From positions 1-64,000 of the forward strand of contig JAUCBJ010006079.1 of the NCBI GenBank assembly GCA_032718475.1: a stretch of 64,000 nucleotides of DNA, in the 5' to 3' direction. Origin of the DNA: Nemertoderma westbladi. Lineage: Eukaryota; Xenacoelomorpha; Nemertodermatida; Nemertodermatidae. The first letter of the stretch is position 1. Each line of letters starts with the position of its first letter. Shown in pieces: positions 1-10,800 of this stretch. The translations under genes and the position numbers were made by a program. Under the pieces are notes generated by a model. It was not told where the DNA came from. It worked only from the letters and a program-made list of their open reading frames with translations, and searched no databases.

Positions 1-10
1 AGAAGACATC

Positions 11-1477
11 TTAATTTGGTGGGTTAAACTGCCAAAGGTCTGAAAGCGCGAACACAGATGCTTTAGCGTATATGCTCCCAAGACCAATGTAATTGCTGCC
101 ACCACTGGTAACATTGCGTATGAGGGTGATGCCGAGCCCAGAGTTCAAGCTTGTATTTGGGCAGCTCCGCAAACTCATGATTGTCCGAATAGAGGACCTG
201 AACACATCATTGGCAAATATGCTACCATTAAATAGCAAATATACGGTGGAGTTACTGGCATATCGCCCAATACATAACAAACCCCTTAGGAGCCTCCTAT
301 AATGAATTTCCAGGATTTCAATATACGATTGTGATAGGGCACCAAGAAGGAATTTAAGTCTATATAAAATCGAGGGCACGCCCACAGCCTTCCACAATCT
401 AACCACTGTCTTGCAGTCCAACCACTTAACAGTCCACGATTTCCTGCGGAAAATGGCATGGACCACCGACATGGTCCTTATGCAGTATTGTAGAGCATCC
501 TGTTTCTTTACTGCAAGGTAGAATCCGAGGAATACCAACTCTTTCGCTTCAGGTATGAGAGTATTATTTAACACCAGAAATGCTGGATGCTGTGATGTTG
601 AGCTGTATATCCACTTCGTCTTGGATTTTTCAATATCTAATCCAATTTTCTTAGTTTCCTCGGATATGATTCTCACCATATATTGCATCTCTAAACCAGT
701 GGAGGCAAGTAACAGAAAGTCATCGGCATAGCTTAAAGCACCTAGCCACGTGCTTATCAATATTACAGCCAACTCCTTTTGATTGCAACTCATTCAAAAT
801 AGAGGCAGTGAATATGTTGAACAAAATAGGTGATAGAACGGATCCTTGTTTTACTCCTTTTCCCAATGTGTAATATGTGTATTTTATCGAATCCCCAAAT
901 TTTAGAAAGATTTTGGTGCATCTGTAATAATCACAGAGTACAAGCACGATATGTGGATTTAGAAACTCAGTCAGCCGACGAAAAAGCTTATAGTAATTAA
1001 CATCATCAAACGCAGATTTTATGTCCAGAATATGAATATCGACGAGTCATGCTGCTTATAATACTCCACACATTCAAGTGCAAGGGATATAATCATATTG
1101 GCACTAAGTTTCTTTTTATACCCGAATTGATTGACGTTCGTATGTGCAGCCGCACTGGAAGGAAAATATAGCGTTAGTATCAAGGCCTCAAATACCTCCG
1201 CAAGTAGGTTCACAGTAGCAAGTGGTCTATATGAAGTATCATGGAGAGGATTTTTGTTCTTTCCTTTGAAGATATGAGTGATGATTGTTTCTCCAAAAGA
1301 AGTCGGAACCCTGCCAAGTTTTATTGCAGCGTTAAATATATTAGCAACGCTGTCTGATAGTGATCCTGGGTATGAATACAACAGATGTTCTGCAACCAAA
1401 GAACCCTTGTCAGGGGCCTTCCCCTTCTTCAGTTTTGAAATAATTTTCCTAACAGTTACAGGAGAGACAGATGGCAT
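11..1477 (-). pseudogene. LINE reverse transcriptase remnant (C-terminal part of ORF2)
   Basis: Reverse transcriptase part of a non-LTR retrotransposon, read on the minus strand in three frames. The first piece (1477-1019) has the KAPDKG and YRPLA blocks of the RT fingers. The second (947-720) carries GVKQGSVLSP. The third (793-11) contains the catalytic YADD at about 730-719 followed by thumb-like sequence. The frame changes mean it cannot encode a working enzyme. Motif style fits the CR1/Jockey group, but I did not assign a clade. It continues upstream into the endonuclease at 1478-2640, and the 3' end lies beyond the window start. Confidence 0.85.
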
Positions 1478-2640
1478 TGTGACATTACTCTTATTTCCCT
1501 TTAACTCCGATTTTCAATACATTGTTGCACAGCCAGTGGTACAGTCACAGTGTGGTTATTACCAAAGTATGACCAGAATCGCTTGGGGCTATTTTTATAT
1601 AAACTTGATGCTTTCAGCAGATTTGTAGCCTTGTCCTTTATAAGTTTGCTCTTGCTCTGTAGATGATGAACAACCGCTTTAGAAGATTGGAACGCTTTCC
1701 TCAAATGCTCCTTCACCTTATTATCAGTCGCTTGCTTCCACATGCTGTGCAAACGTCTTGTCACATATACTCTTTCCTTTAGTGAGGAACAGTTGATCCA
1801 CGGTTTGCGCCTTTGTCTAATCCGCCTCCGAATTGGTATGTGTCGCTGCGATGCACTAGATAAGATGTCTTCAACTCTTGCAGTATAATTATGGAGATCC
1901 TGTATCGTCCATGTGCATAATTTGCTTTCATAATTGTTATTTAGCTCAATTAATTCCGTTTCCACCATGTTAGCATATGCTTCAATCTTCTTTTTCGTAG
2001 CGCAGTTCCAATTATAACGAGCAATACTCAAGTGTTTTGCAGTTTTTGATGCATCAGGGTTATGTGATTTTGTTGGTGTCTCTATCCCAATAGATGCTGC
2101 TACTGGAACGTGATCGGAGTTGTTAACTGAAGTATCCATAGACAACACTTTGCCACTGATCCTTAGAGTCCCATTAGATACCGTAACGATATGGTCCAGG
2201 TAGGAGATACCTACTCCACTTCTATAAAGCGTCTATTTCGGTCCTGTGAATGAAATATGTGTGTCCACTGCTGTCATTCCACAAATCTCTAGAAAATTGT
2301 TGAATTTCTTTCCCCTGGACGTGGCAGGGAATCTACTATATCGATTACCCTGAAGTGAACCCAGGTCGGCATTGCAGTCTGAGAGTAGAACAGGTATAGC
2401 GGTGTGGTTTTCACTTATTACCGCCTGTACCTGGCCAAGATAATGGTCGTACGTAGCACAGGGTTTACCTGCATCTGGTGCATCTACAATGGTTGCAACT
2501 ACAATAATGCGTGGCAGTGAAACTGCTCAGCAACGGGATGCTCGACAAATATTAAATCGTGATGACCAACTCTACGGTCCCATCTTCTGATCTTCCCGAG
2601 TTGTCCATCCCGATAACCTTCACTACGCATTGAAAGAAAC
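1478..2640 (-). pseudogene. LINE apurinic-type endonuclease remnant, C-terminal part
   Basis: Endonuclease part of the same LINE. The SDH motif that ends EEP endonucleases lies at about 2118-2110, in an open stretch 2148-1501 that leads into the EN-RT linker. Upstream, in other frames, a DCNADLG string at about 2381-2360 replaces the usual GDFN block, and a further piece reads down from 2640. At least two frameshifts or stops interrupt it. The N-terminal third of the domain is missing here, and a matching fragment occurs at 5697-5480, so I infer that the domain was split by later insertions. Confidence 0.75.
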
Positions 2641-3098
2641 AGCCAATGGAGTCACCCGATTATAATTTATATGTTTCATGAATGGGGACTACAAATTCTT
2701 TAACTGGCGACACTGGAGATTGATTCGTGAGTCCGAGCCCAGATAAATTATCTACAAGGGGGTCGGTCGCGTGTAATCCGAGCACGGAATGGAAGAATCG
2801 TAATTGAAAAAAATTTGAGCCACATCGATTTTTTGGCCGGATCTCATCTGGAATCAATTGTCTTATTTGATATTCCATTGCATAATTGTGTAGTTTACAA
2901 CTTTTATTGGTTGAAATTAATTATTTTGTTCAGAATGATTTGGTAATCAATTAAATTTGGTTATTATAAAGAATTATAATATCTTATTATTATTGTCACT
3001 GGGGAAACTCATTAAGCAGAAATTTCCAAAGGCAGTTCAGTTCATATGACTTTTAATCCATTGATAACACTTAATTTCTCACTTTGTGCCAGCTTGCG
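2641..3098. other. Unassigned stretch between LINE remnant and LTR
   Basis: AT-rich sequence between the LINE endonuclease remnant and the solo LTR. A 72-codon minus-strand frame (2878-2660) has no recognisable motif. I see no RNA gene or terminal repeat. Confidence 0.5.
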
Positions 3099-3673
3099 TG
3101 TGAGCGGATTCAATTCCGCCCCACCGACCCCATAAAGTTGGGAAGTGGCGTTTTAAGCAATATTGGGGAGTACGAGGTTGATTACAATCAACCTCGTATC
3201 ACCCCCAATAACGGGCACAACATACGGCCCCAAAGAGCCACACAAAGGAGGTTAGGGGTCAAACCTCTTGGGAGAGGGAAAGTAACAGCAGCGGGGGGGG
3301 GGGGGGGGGGAGCACTCCCACAGAGGTGAGAGGCGTGAAGTGGGCTAACAGCCAATGAGAGCAGGGGGGAGAGTATCCACTGGACGAAGGCCGTAGTAGT
3401 GTACTAATCATACATATATATTGTCCTGCTACCGGTCAGTTGTCCAGTTACTCAGTCATTAGTGCAGTTAAGTGACATTTCGCACCGTCACTGCCACTAC
3501 CGGTATCTATATAGTTACTTCTGCCTTTGCATTTATTTCTCTGTCTTGCTATTATATTATATTTGCGTCAGTTATCAATATCAGAACAACAACTACTAAC
3601 TATTATCCTTTTCATAACAACGCGGTGACGCGTAACGAAATAAAACCGGTCGGGATCCACTGATCCCGTCACA
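3099..3673 (+). repeat. Solo LTR (575 bp) related to the LTRs at 43 and 49 kb
   Basis: This sequence starts with TGTGAGCG and ends with CCCGTCACA. It matches the 3' LTR at 48788-49328 along its length, including the CAATTCCGCC start, the ACGAGGTTGAT block with its nearby inverted copy, the 'ccaatg' block and the GGGATCC end. An 18-bp-plus G run at about 3292-3310 is peculiar to this copy. No internal region follows it, so it is a solo LTR. The five bases on each side (ttgcg and tagtc) do not match, so its duplication is lost or its ends are slightly misplaced. It lies next to a Helitron 3' end and may have inserted into that Helitron. Confidence 0.75.
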
Positions 3674-3680
3674 TAGTCTA

Positions 3681-3718
3681 ACTAGAAAGTCCATGGCCGA
3701 AGGCCACGGGCTTTCTAG
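3681..3718 (+). mobile_element. Helitron-type 3' terminus (hairpin plus CTAG)
   Basis: A near-perfect GC hairpin with loop GAA (one mismatch in an 8-bp stem) is followed by GGCTTTCTAG and then T. The same terminal layout closes the element at 5462. This is the expected Helitron 3' signature. The 5' end of this copy was not found, and the LTR at 3099-3673 directly precedes it. Confidence 0.6.
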
Positions 3719-4437
3719 TTTAATATATATAAATCTGCTCAGTTTGTATGTACATTTGTATGTATGTATGTATGTCCATCGATACACGTCATCAGATTTC
3801 GCTCTCACTACTTGCTTTGTGGCTCATTCGATGCGTATTAACACGATGCAGACAGCTGTCACTGTCTCCGGGATTAATTTTATACGTTTGTTTCCATGAA
3901 TGCGTATTTTGTGTTCGTTTGGGCGAAATTTATCGAATTATTTCGGTTCTTCTATCGTTAATTAATGATTTAGGGGGGTAACATTTATCCCACCTGGTAT
4001 AATATTAACATGGGTAGATTCGCCGTGTTACATTCTCACAAAGTTTTTTTTTATTCGAGTGTTTAATATAAATATGTATGATTATTTATTGATTAAAAAT
4101 CAAATAGTGTATAAATATGTCATATTCGCCAAGCACGATCGAATTGGCCTATTGTTAGAGAATAGGGAAGGATTTTTATCTGTATCATAGCAACGTTAAG
4201 GTAATTATTGAACTCGCAGATAGCTGGCTGGGCACAGATAAGGAGCAAGCCAGGCTGGAGTGTTGATTGGGGTGGGTTGTCTGTTGGGAACTGTCCAAGA
4301 GTAATTCTGCTTTCTCAATCAAAAATGGCTGCATAGAAGGAGAGGTTTATAACATTTTAGCTATTTTATTGTTTTACTGTAGTAAAGTGATTATTTTTCT
4401 GTAGGCCTTCTTACTGTATTATTATTATTTTATCTAA
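3719..4437. other. Unassigned intergenic stretch
   Basis: About 720 bp without a supported gene. It contains a short TGTA/TATG microsatellite near 3750-3776 and otherwise ordinary AT-rich sequence. Confidence 0.5.
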
Positions 4438-5462
4438 TCTAATATACCGGTATATAAAAATCAATTGTCTGTGTGTCTGTTTGTCATCGGCTATACAATC
4501 AAACCCATCTCGATGAAATCTCGCTTACTATAGCTTGTTAGAAAGGTCTCACCCTAACTCGTTGCAACGTAATATTCAGAGCCGTCTGAAGTTTCACCAT
4601 CTGCCGCTAGAGGGTGAATTGTCTTAATTGAAAATCTTCTCTAACTTTGTTATTTACAATCCGTTTAAGATAAAACTTTGCAGGTGTCTAATTTAGCAAA
4701 GGCTGCATTTTTACAGAGACGCAGATAAATCTGCATTTCTCCAGTCTGCCACTAGAGGGCAAAATCACTGAAAGTGACCACCTTCTCCAACTTTGTTATT
4801 TACAATCCGTTTAGACTGGAACTTGGTAGGCATATATTACAGCATAGGCTATATCTTTACGGAGTCTTAGAGTCGTATACAGTTCCCCCGTCTGCCGCTA
4901 GATGGCGAATTGTCTGATAGTAAAAACCTGATCTCATTTGGTTGTTTTTAATTCTTTTCAGCTGAAACTTGGTAGGTATCTACTTGGTAGCATAGGCTCA
5001 ATCTTTACGGAGTCGCTGAGTCGTCTATAATTCCCCAGTCTTCATCTAGAGGGCGAAATGTCTGAAAGTGAACATTTTCTCGAAATTTTGTTATTTACAT
5101 GTTTACTGATTAAGCTGTACTGTTTAAGCTGAAACTTGACAAGCATAGGCATCTTACTTCACCTTCACCATAAACTCCATCTTTACAGAACTGCAGCGCC
5201 AGTGCCATCTGCATTTCACCAGTCGCAGTCTGCAGGTAGAGGGTAAAATGTCCGAAAGTGATCATTCTCTCAAAATTATGTTATTTACAATAACCTGAAG
5301 CTAAAGTTGAAACAGTTATCTCCTATGGGGCGGTGTTTTATTTTATGATGGTGTCTGTTTCGATGTAGTTCTCCAATCTGCGACACATTTCTCCACACAT
5401 ATCCATATATCCTCTGCACGTGCACTATAAAGCTGTGGCCCGAAGGGCCACAGGCTTTCTAG
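4438..5462 (+). mobile_element. Non-autonomous Helitron-like element, about 1.0 kb
   Basis: The left end reads TCTAATATACC after an A, and the right end is a perfect 9-bp stem with GAA loop (5433-5453), then CTAG (5459-5462) before a T. TC start, hairpin, CTAG end and insertion between A and T are the standard Helitron criteria, and all are visible. It encodes no Rep/helicase. The interior carries about five diverged copies of a 130-160 bp module, each with a 'ctgccgctagag' like block, 'tgttatttacaatccgttta' and a 'tttacggagtc' block. It probably depended on a helicase supplied elsewhere. Confidence 0.75.
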
Positions 5463-5479
5463 TATAATATATATATATA

Positions 5480-5697
5480 TATATAATAGGTTTTATCAGA
5501 AGTTGCATATACAAAGTAAAACTCATCATTAAAGTTACTGTAAGCAGTTCTTTAGCCTCTTGTAGATCTAGCCAGTATTCCTGCAGCCCCAATATATCTG
5601 TATTTACTAATAGCATATTAATGTAAGCCACATTATTGTCAAAACCACGACAATTATATGTTATTACTCTAATATTGGAGTCAATATCACATTTCAC
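5480..5697 (-). pseudogene. LINE endonuclease N-terminal fragment
   Basis: The minus-strand frame starts MKCDID and contains YNCRGF and LQEYWL, the first two conserved blocks of an EEP (APE-type) LINE endonuclease. It ends where the (TA)n run at 5463-5485 and the Helitron begin. The missing remainder of the domain is what survives at 2640-1478, in the same orientation. I infer one LINE split by the intervening 2.8 kb; a second, independent LINE copy is the alternative. Confidence 0.6.
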
Positions 5698-5880
5698 ATC
5701 CCTCCCAAAATTAAAAATTTCATTTTGACTTCCACGAACAGATCCACATTCGAGTTTATCATTGAATTTTTTGTTGTTCTGTTCTATACTGGTTCTATAC
5801 CGGTACTATACTATACTAACTTTTGTATGCCTATAAAGTAAAATTCTGCATATTTCAGATTCATTCTCCTAGGCTCCAGA

Positions 5881-6231
5881 ATGGCTCTCGCTATGCCTCT
5901 GGCGCGATTACTTAACTTAGATAGTCGAGTTAAGCAGCTACGCCTTAACCATGTGCATAAAGTGTATAATGGTAAATGTCCCAATTACCTAAAACAAAAA
6001 TTCAACAGAGTACGCGATACACACTCTTACAGTACCAGAGCTAGTGCTTCAAACTTCTACCTCCCGAATTGTAAACCCTTTGAATCTGATACTTTCTTTT
6101 TTAACGGCATTAAAAATTGGAACGCTCTGCCTAATGAAATTAAAAACCTAAATAATAAAAAATCTGCAGTTAAATCTCACCTCCGTGTGCAATGTAAAAA
6201 TAGGTACAATAGTCCTACAGTAAGTTATTAG
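5881..6231 (+). pseudogene. LINE ORF2 C-terminal tail
   Basis: A 116-codon frame with the usual tail of CR1/L2-like ORF2 proteins: HKVYNGKCPNYL, then an aromatic FYLPNC block and WNALPNEIKNL. The tail follows the RT thumb in these LINEs; its function is not defined. No RT or endonuclease precedes it, so this is a 5'-truncated copy, as is usual for LINEs. It runs directly into the 3' UTR below. Confidence 0.75.
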
Positions 6232-6580
6232 TTTATTAATTATTTGATATTTATATTGTAATTACGTTTTATAATAATTTTGTTCTGTACATTACATCTT
6301 TATCGTTGAGCCGGACATTGTCACGCTCTCGGTAAAGTTGTACATGTACATAGTGTAATTACGTTTTATATTGGTTTTAGGTTAGCGTAGTGTAATATTG
6401 TATTTGTAACCAAGTAACATAAAGGACCCCCTTGGAAATAAGCTGCAAAGCTTTAGGTGTAATCCTATGTTATGTTGGACAATACCTTTATACCGGTACA
6501 TTGGTTGGTGTATTTGTTATTGTTTTTACATAATGTATAAATTATAAATCTATCTTTCTATCTATCTATGTCTATTAAAT
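6232..6580 (+). mobile_element. LINE 3' UTR ending in a TATC-type microsatellite
   Basis: This stretch follows the ORF2 stop. It is nearly identical to 38524-38834 except for about 46 bp (6424-6469) absent there. It ends in a short 'atctatctttctatctatct' type repeat, the sort of simple-repeat tail CR1-group LINEs use instead of poly(A). The two copies together define the family's 3' end. Confidence 0.75.
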
Positions 6581-6775
6581 AAAATGTTCTTTCATATAAA
6601 CTAAAAATTATAGAAATTTGTGAAGAAATGCCAGAGCAAAGGTCCTTTGAATAAAAGTTTCATATTTAAAAAATCAGGAAGTGCAAATTTTATCTGTGGA
6701 TGGAAGAAATTATTGAGAATATTAGAGTAACAATCCATTTGTATCCCCACCTCCTTCTTAATATGATTTACAAAC

Positions 6776-7642
6776 CTGTTGAATTGTAGTTGTTGCAGCC
6801 TCCCCGGTAGTTGTTGTTGCTTCTTCAGTAGTTATTTCTGCCTCTTTAGTGGTTGTTGCTGCAACCTCTTTAGTAGTTGATTCTGCATCTCCAGTAGTTG
6901 TTTCTACATCTCCAGTAGTTGTTTCTGCATCTTCAGTAGTTGATTCTGCATCTCCACTAGTTGTTGCTTCCTCCCCAGTTGTTGTTACTTCCTCTTCAGC
7001 AGTTGTTTCTGCCTCTTGAGTAGTGGTTTCAGCCTCTCCAGTGGTGGCTGCTTCTCCACCAGTAGTTGTTTCTTCCTCCCCAGTAGTTGTTTCTCCCTCT
7101 CCAGTAGTTTGTTCCTCTCCAGTTGTTGTTACTTCTTCTCCAGTGGTTGTTTCTGCATCTCCAGTTGTTGTTTCTGCATCTCCAGTAGTTGTTGGTTCCT
7201 CCCCAGTAGTCGTTTCTTCATCTCCAGTAGTTGTTTCTGCATCTCCAGTAGTTGTTTCTGCATCTCCAGTAGTTGTTTCTGCATCTCCAGTAGTTGTTTC
7301 TGCATCTCCAGCAGTTGTTTCTGCATCTCCAGTAGTTGTTTCTGCATTTGCAGTAGTTGTTAGTCCCTCTCCAGTAGTTGTTACTTCATCTCCAGTTGTC
7401 ATTGTTGCTTCCTCCCCAGTAGTTGTTACTTCCTCTTCAATATTTCCCCATGCTTTCACCTCACACAAATCAAATGCAGTCATATGGCCAAGGAGAATAT
7501 AGTCTCCAATTAACCCAACAAATCCATTGCACTCCAATTTGTACTTAAAATCGTTGTTGGGGTCTTTATGGTTGAGGTTTATTGTGTCACAGATCTCATT
7601 ATCAGGTGGACTTGGATTACTCGGACTAGTCGTCACTCGCAC
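6776..7642 (-). CDS. Exon of an extracellular F-type-lectin-like protein with mucin-like Thr repeats
   Basis: Open minus-strand exon of 289 codons. The N-terminal 70 residues (RVTTSPSNPS, EICDT, LECNGFVGLIGDYILL, LCEVKAWG) resemble the C-terminal half of an F-type lectin (fucolectin/FTP) domain, which ends with a LCEVEV-like strand. About 200 residues of ETTTGDA-like heptads follow, with 21-bp DNA units most uniform at about 7140-7340; Thr-rich repeats of this kind are usually O-glycosylated stalks. A possible acceptor (TTACAG before GTGCGAG at 7642) and donor (CAACAG before GTTTGT at 6776/6775) give a phase 0-0 exon. Flanking exons were not found. This is the best candidate for a host gene here. 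The lectin assignment rests on a few motifs and could instead be another discoidin-fold domain. Confidence 0.6.
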
Positions 7643-7832
7643 CTGTAACATGATAATAGGCTCTAATATAGTACAAGATAACGTCTTTGAAATAATATTG
7701 GTAGATCTCAGAGATAGTTAAAAATCTTATTTATTTGAACCATGGTGTTATATCACTTCACATTTTATCGCACAAAAACAATTTATTTGTTTAGACCTTT
7801 TTATCTCGGAATAATAATAACATACTGTGTCT

Positions 7833-10800
7833 GGTCAGGTCAGGTCAGGTCAAGTATTCTAAGTCATTGATCAAGAAAACTTGCCACCTCCATGCAGCAT
7901 AAAGGAGGTGCTACCTGTAGCTGCATAGACCCTCTTACTAGGGCAAATCTGGTCCTGTAACTAGGACCCCCTTCGTTCTGGGATAAGGACGCCCTTGGTC
8001 CTGGATTAAAGACCCATATACTTGGCTGCAGGGGTATATGGCCTGACCAGGCAGATGGTGATCTACCAATGGCTGGTTAGGAGTAGAGTGTTCTCATGTC
8101 CACTCTGAGAGCACTTCACTGCAACCTGCACCTGGCAGCAAGGGTACAGGGCATGACCCAGCAGATGAGCTGCAACAGCCAATGGTGGGTCATGTACGCC
8201 AGAGTAGCTATGGGTGATGGGCCTCATATCTGACTCCATTGCGACACCCACCCTGTGGAATGGCAAACCAGGGTGTGGTATTTGCCCCGAGAGCTGACTC
8301 GGCAAAAAAGCACCCCCCAACCCCCACTATGGATTACATTAGCAATGCGGAGGTCCGGCCACTAGAGGCCAGTGGAATTACTGGACACAATCGGCCTCAC
8401 AGGCGTCAGTTAACTCCTGACCGGCTGCCTGTCTCACCCCCTACTGGAGAGAGAGCAGCCAACAATACTTTGAGTCCCTTTCCTGATGACCTTTCTGGCC
8501 CAAACCCTGGGTCACCAGGGAGGCCAGATTGTGATGGGGAGAGGGATTCTGGAGTTGGAGGCTACTCTCATGTTCCACCCCGACCAACAAAGCCATTGGT
8601 GAATCTGAGGCAAGTCACTAGACTAGCCTCAGTAAACACCCTAACACTCGGGTCCCCAATGCGTCAAGGTGAGCTGACTGCCTTGGCAGATAAGCTCTCT
8701 CTTAGCGCAGTGGGTGTTCAAGAGCACCGAATGCAGACTGGACAGACTGATGAGGTTCTGATTAAGGACATGGGGGGCGGTTGGCGACTCGCCCTCGCGT
8801 CAGCAGATGATAGTGGCAATGGTGGAATTGGTCTATTGATGAATCCAACTGCACATGCAGCATTGGACAAAATAGACCAAATCTCTAACCGCATCATCCG
8901 TTGCCACTTCTCATGTTCTGGAAGACTGGCTAAGAAGTTTCCTAAGGTGGTTCTGATTGTGTGCTACTCTCCAACTAGTGTTGCCCCTGTAGAGGAGGTG
9001 GAAAATTTCTACCACAATCTACAAGCAGCTACTGATGGAGTGGATCAGCATGCATTTTTAACATTCCTGGGAGACTTTAATGCAAGTCTGCATCAATCAC
9101 CTACATCGCCCTGGGTCTATAGCAATAGTGTTAACCGAAATTCTGTCCATCTTCAGGATTTTATCTCTGGAAATGGATTGTTTTCGGCTGGAACCCAGTT
9201 CAAGAAGCGAACTGGAAAGCTATGGACTCATAGTGGACCCAGTGGTCACAAGTCCCAGATAGACCATATTCTGTTTCGTAGGAAATACAGGAGCTCTATA
9301 CAAGACTGTAATGCATTTACACTTCGACCCTTCTCCAGTGATCACCGCCTTATTGTGGCCAAGGTAAGACTTAGTCTGCGTTCTAGCAGAACAACGAAAT
9401 CTGCCTTGCCGCGGCATGACTGGTCCTCTCTGTTGCAACAGCCAAGTGTGAGATCCAGCTTCACACTACAGCTGAGCAACAGGTATGAGGCTCTTGCCTC
9501 TGATGCGGCAGATCACTGTGAGGGCTATACTGCCTTTACAGAAGCAGTTAAGTTAGCAGCTGCAGAAACAGTTCCTGTATACCCTCGAAACAGGAAAAGG
9601 GCCCCCTGGACTGACAACAAAATTCAGAAGTGCCGAAATGACCTTCATAAGGCGCAGAAAGAGTCCCGACTCAAACAGACTACAGCGGCCAAGAATGCAG
9701 TTAAGGCTGCATCTAGGTCCCTGAACAGGCAGTACTCTGTTAATCTACAGGAGCTAATAAACCAACAGGTTGATGCCATCAATGATTCTGACGACAACAG
9801 GCAATCATCCCAGGCATGGAAATCGATCAATCTGCTTACTGGGCGGAAAAGCCAACCAACCACCAAGGTTAAGGCTGAATCACCAGCCGATCGCCTCAAT
9901 GGTTGGAAAGCCCACTTTGAAAAGCTCCTCAATAATGACAGGGTATTGCCTGATAACTTTATAGAAGTAAAAGTGTCTGAGTCTGTACTCCCAGATATTC
10001 CCATTGGCAATATCTCCTTTGCAGAAGTGAAGGCTGCTGCAAAGAGCATTAAGACCAATCGTGCCAGTGGAGTAGATGGTGTTCCCCCTGAGGTCTTTAA
10101 AATACCTGAGTGTTTAAAGCTCATCTATCCCATCATAGTAGACATGTACCGAACAACAAGAGTCCCACAAGAAATGAAAACAAATAAGTTGGTGCCAGTT
10201 CCCAAGAAGGGCAACCTAACACTCTATGGTTCTTTTCGGGGAATCTCATTGATCTCGATTGCTGCAAAGCTATACAATAGGATTCTATTAAATCGCATCA
10301 GGGATCCCATTGAGAGACTGCTCCGTGGAAATCAGAATGGGTTCCGTAAAGGTCGTGGGACCATGGAGCCCATTTTGGCACTTAGAAGGATAATTGAAGA
10401 ATTATCAAAAAAGAAAGACAGGCATCTGGCTGTTATCTTTGTTGACTTCTTCAAGGCCTTTGATTCAGTCTCTCGGTCACGTATGTTCAGCATACTTTCA
10501 TTATATGGGATTCCTGATGAAATTATTGCAGCAATCAGATCAGTATACGATGGTTCGACAACATTTGTGTCTACTGTTGACGGTGACACAGAACCATTTG
10601 AAGTGTTATGGGGCGTCCTCCAAGGAGACACACTTGCACCATTCTTGTTCATTATTGTGGTTGACTATGTTCTACGCATGTCCTTAGATCATCATAATGA
10701 TGATGGGGTGATGATAACTCCACCTACTGGCTCCAGAAGTCGAGGAAATCCTGCCAAGTACCTAACTGATCTAGACTTTGCTGATGACTTAGGAGTACTC

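Noticed and set aside
7016-7502. Long plus-strand frames through the lectin/mucin repeat
   Set aside because: They are the antisense reading of a 21-bp repeat, which stays open in several frames; codons give only Ser/Val/Pro runs with no domain.
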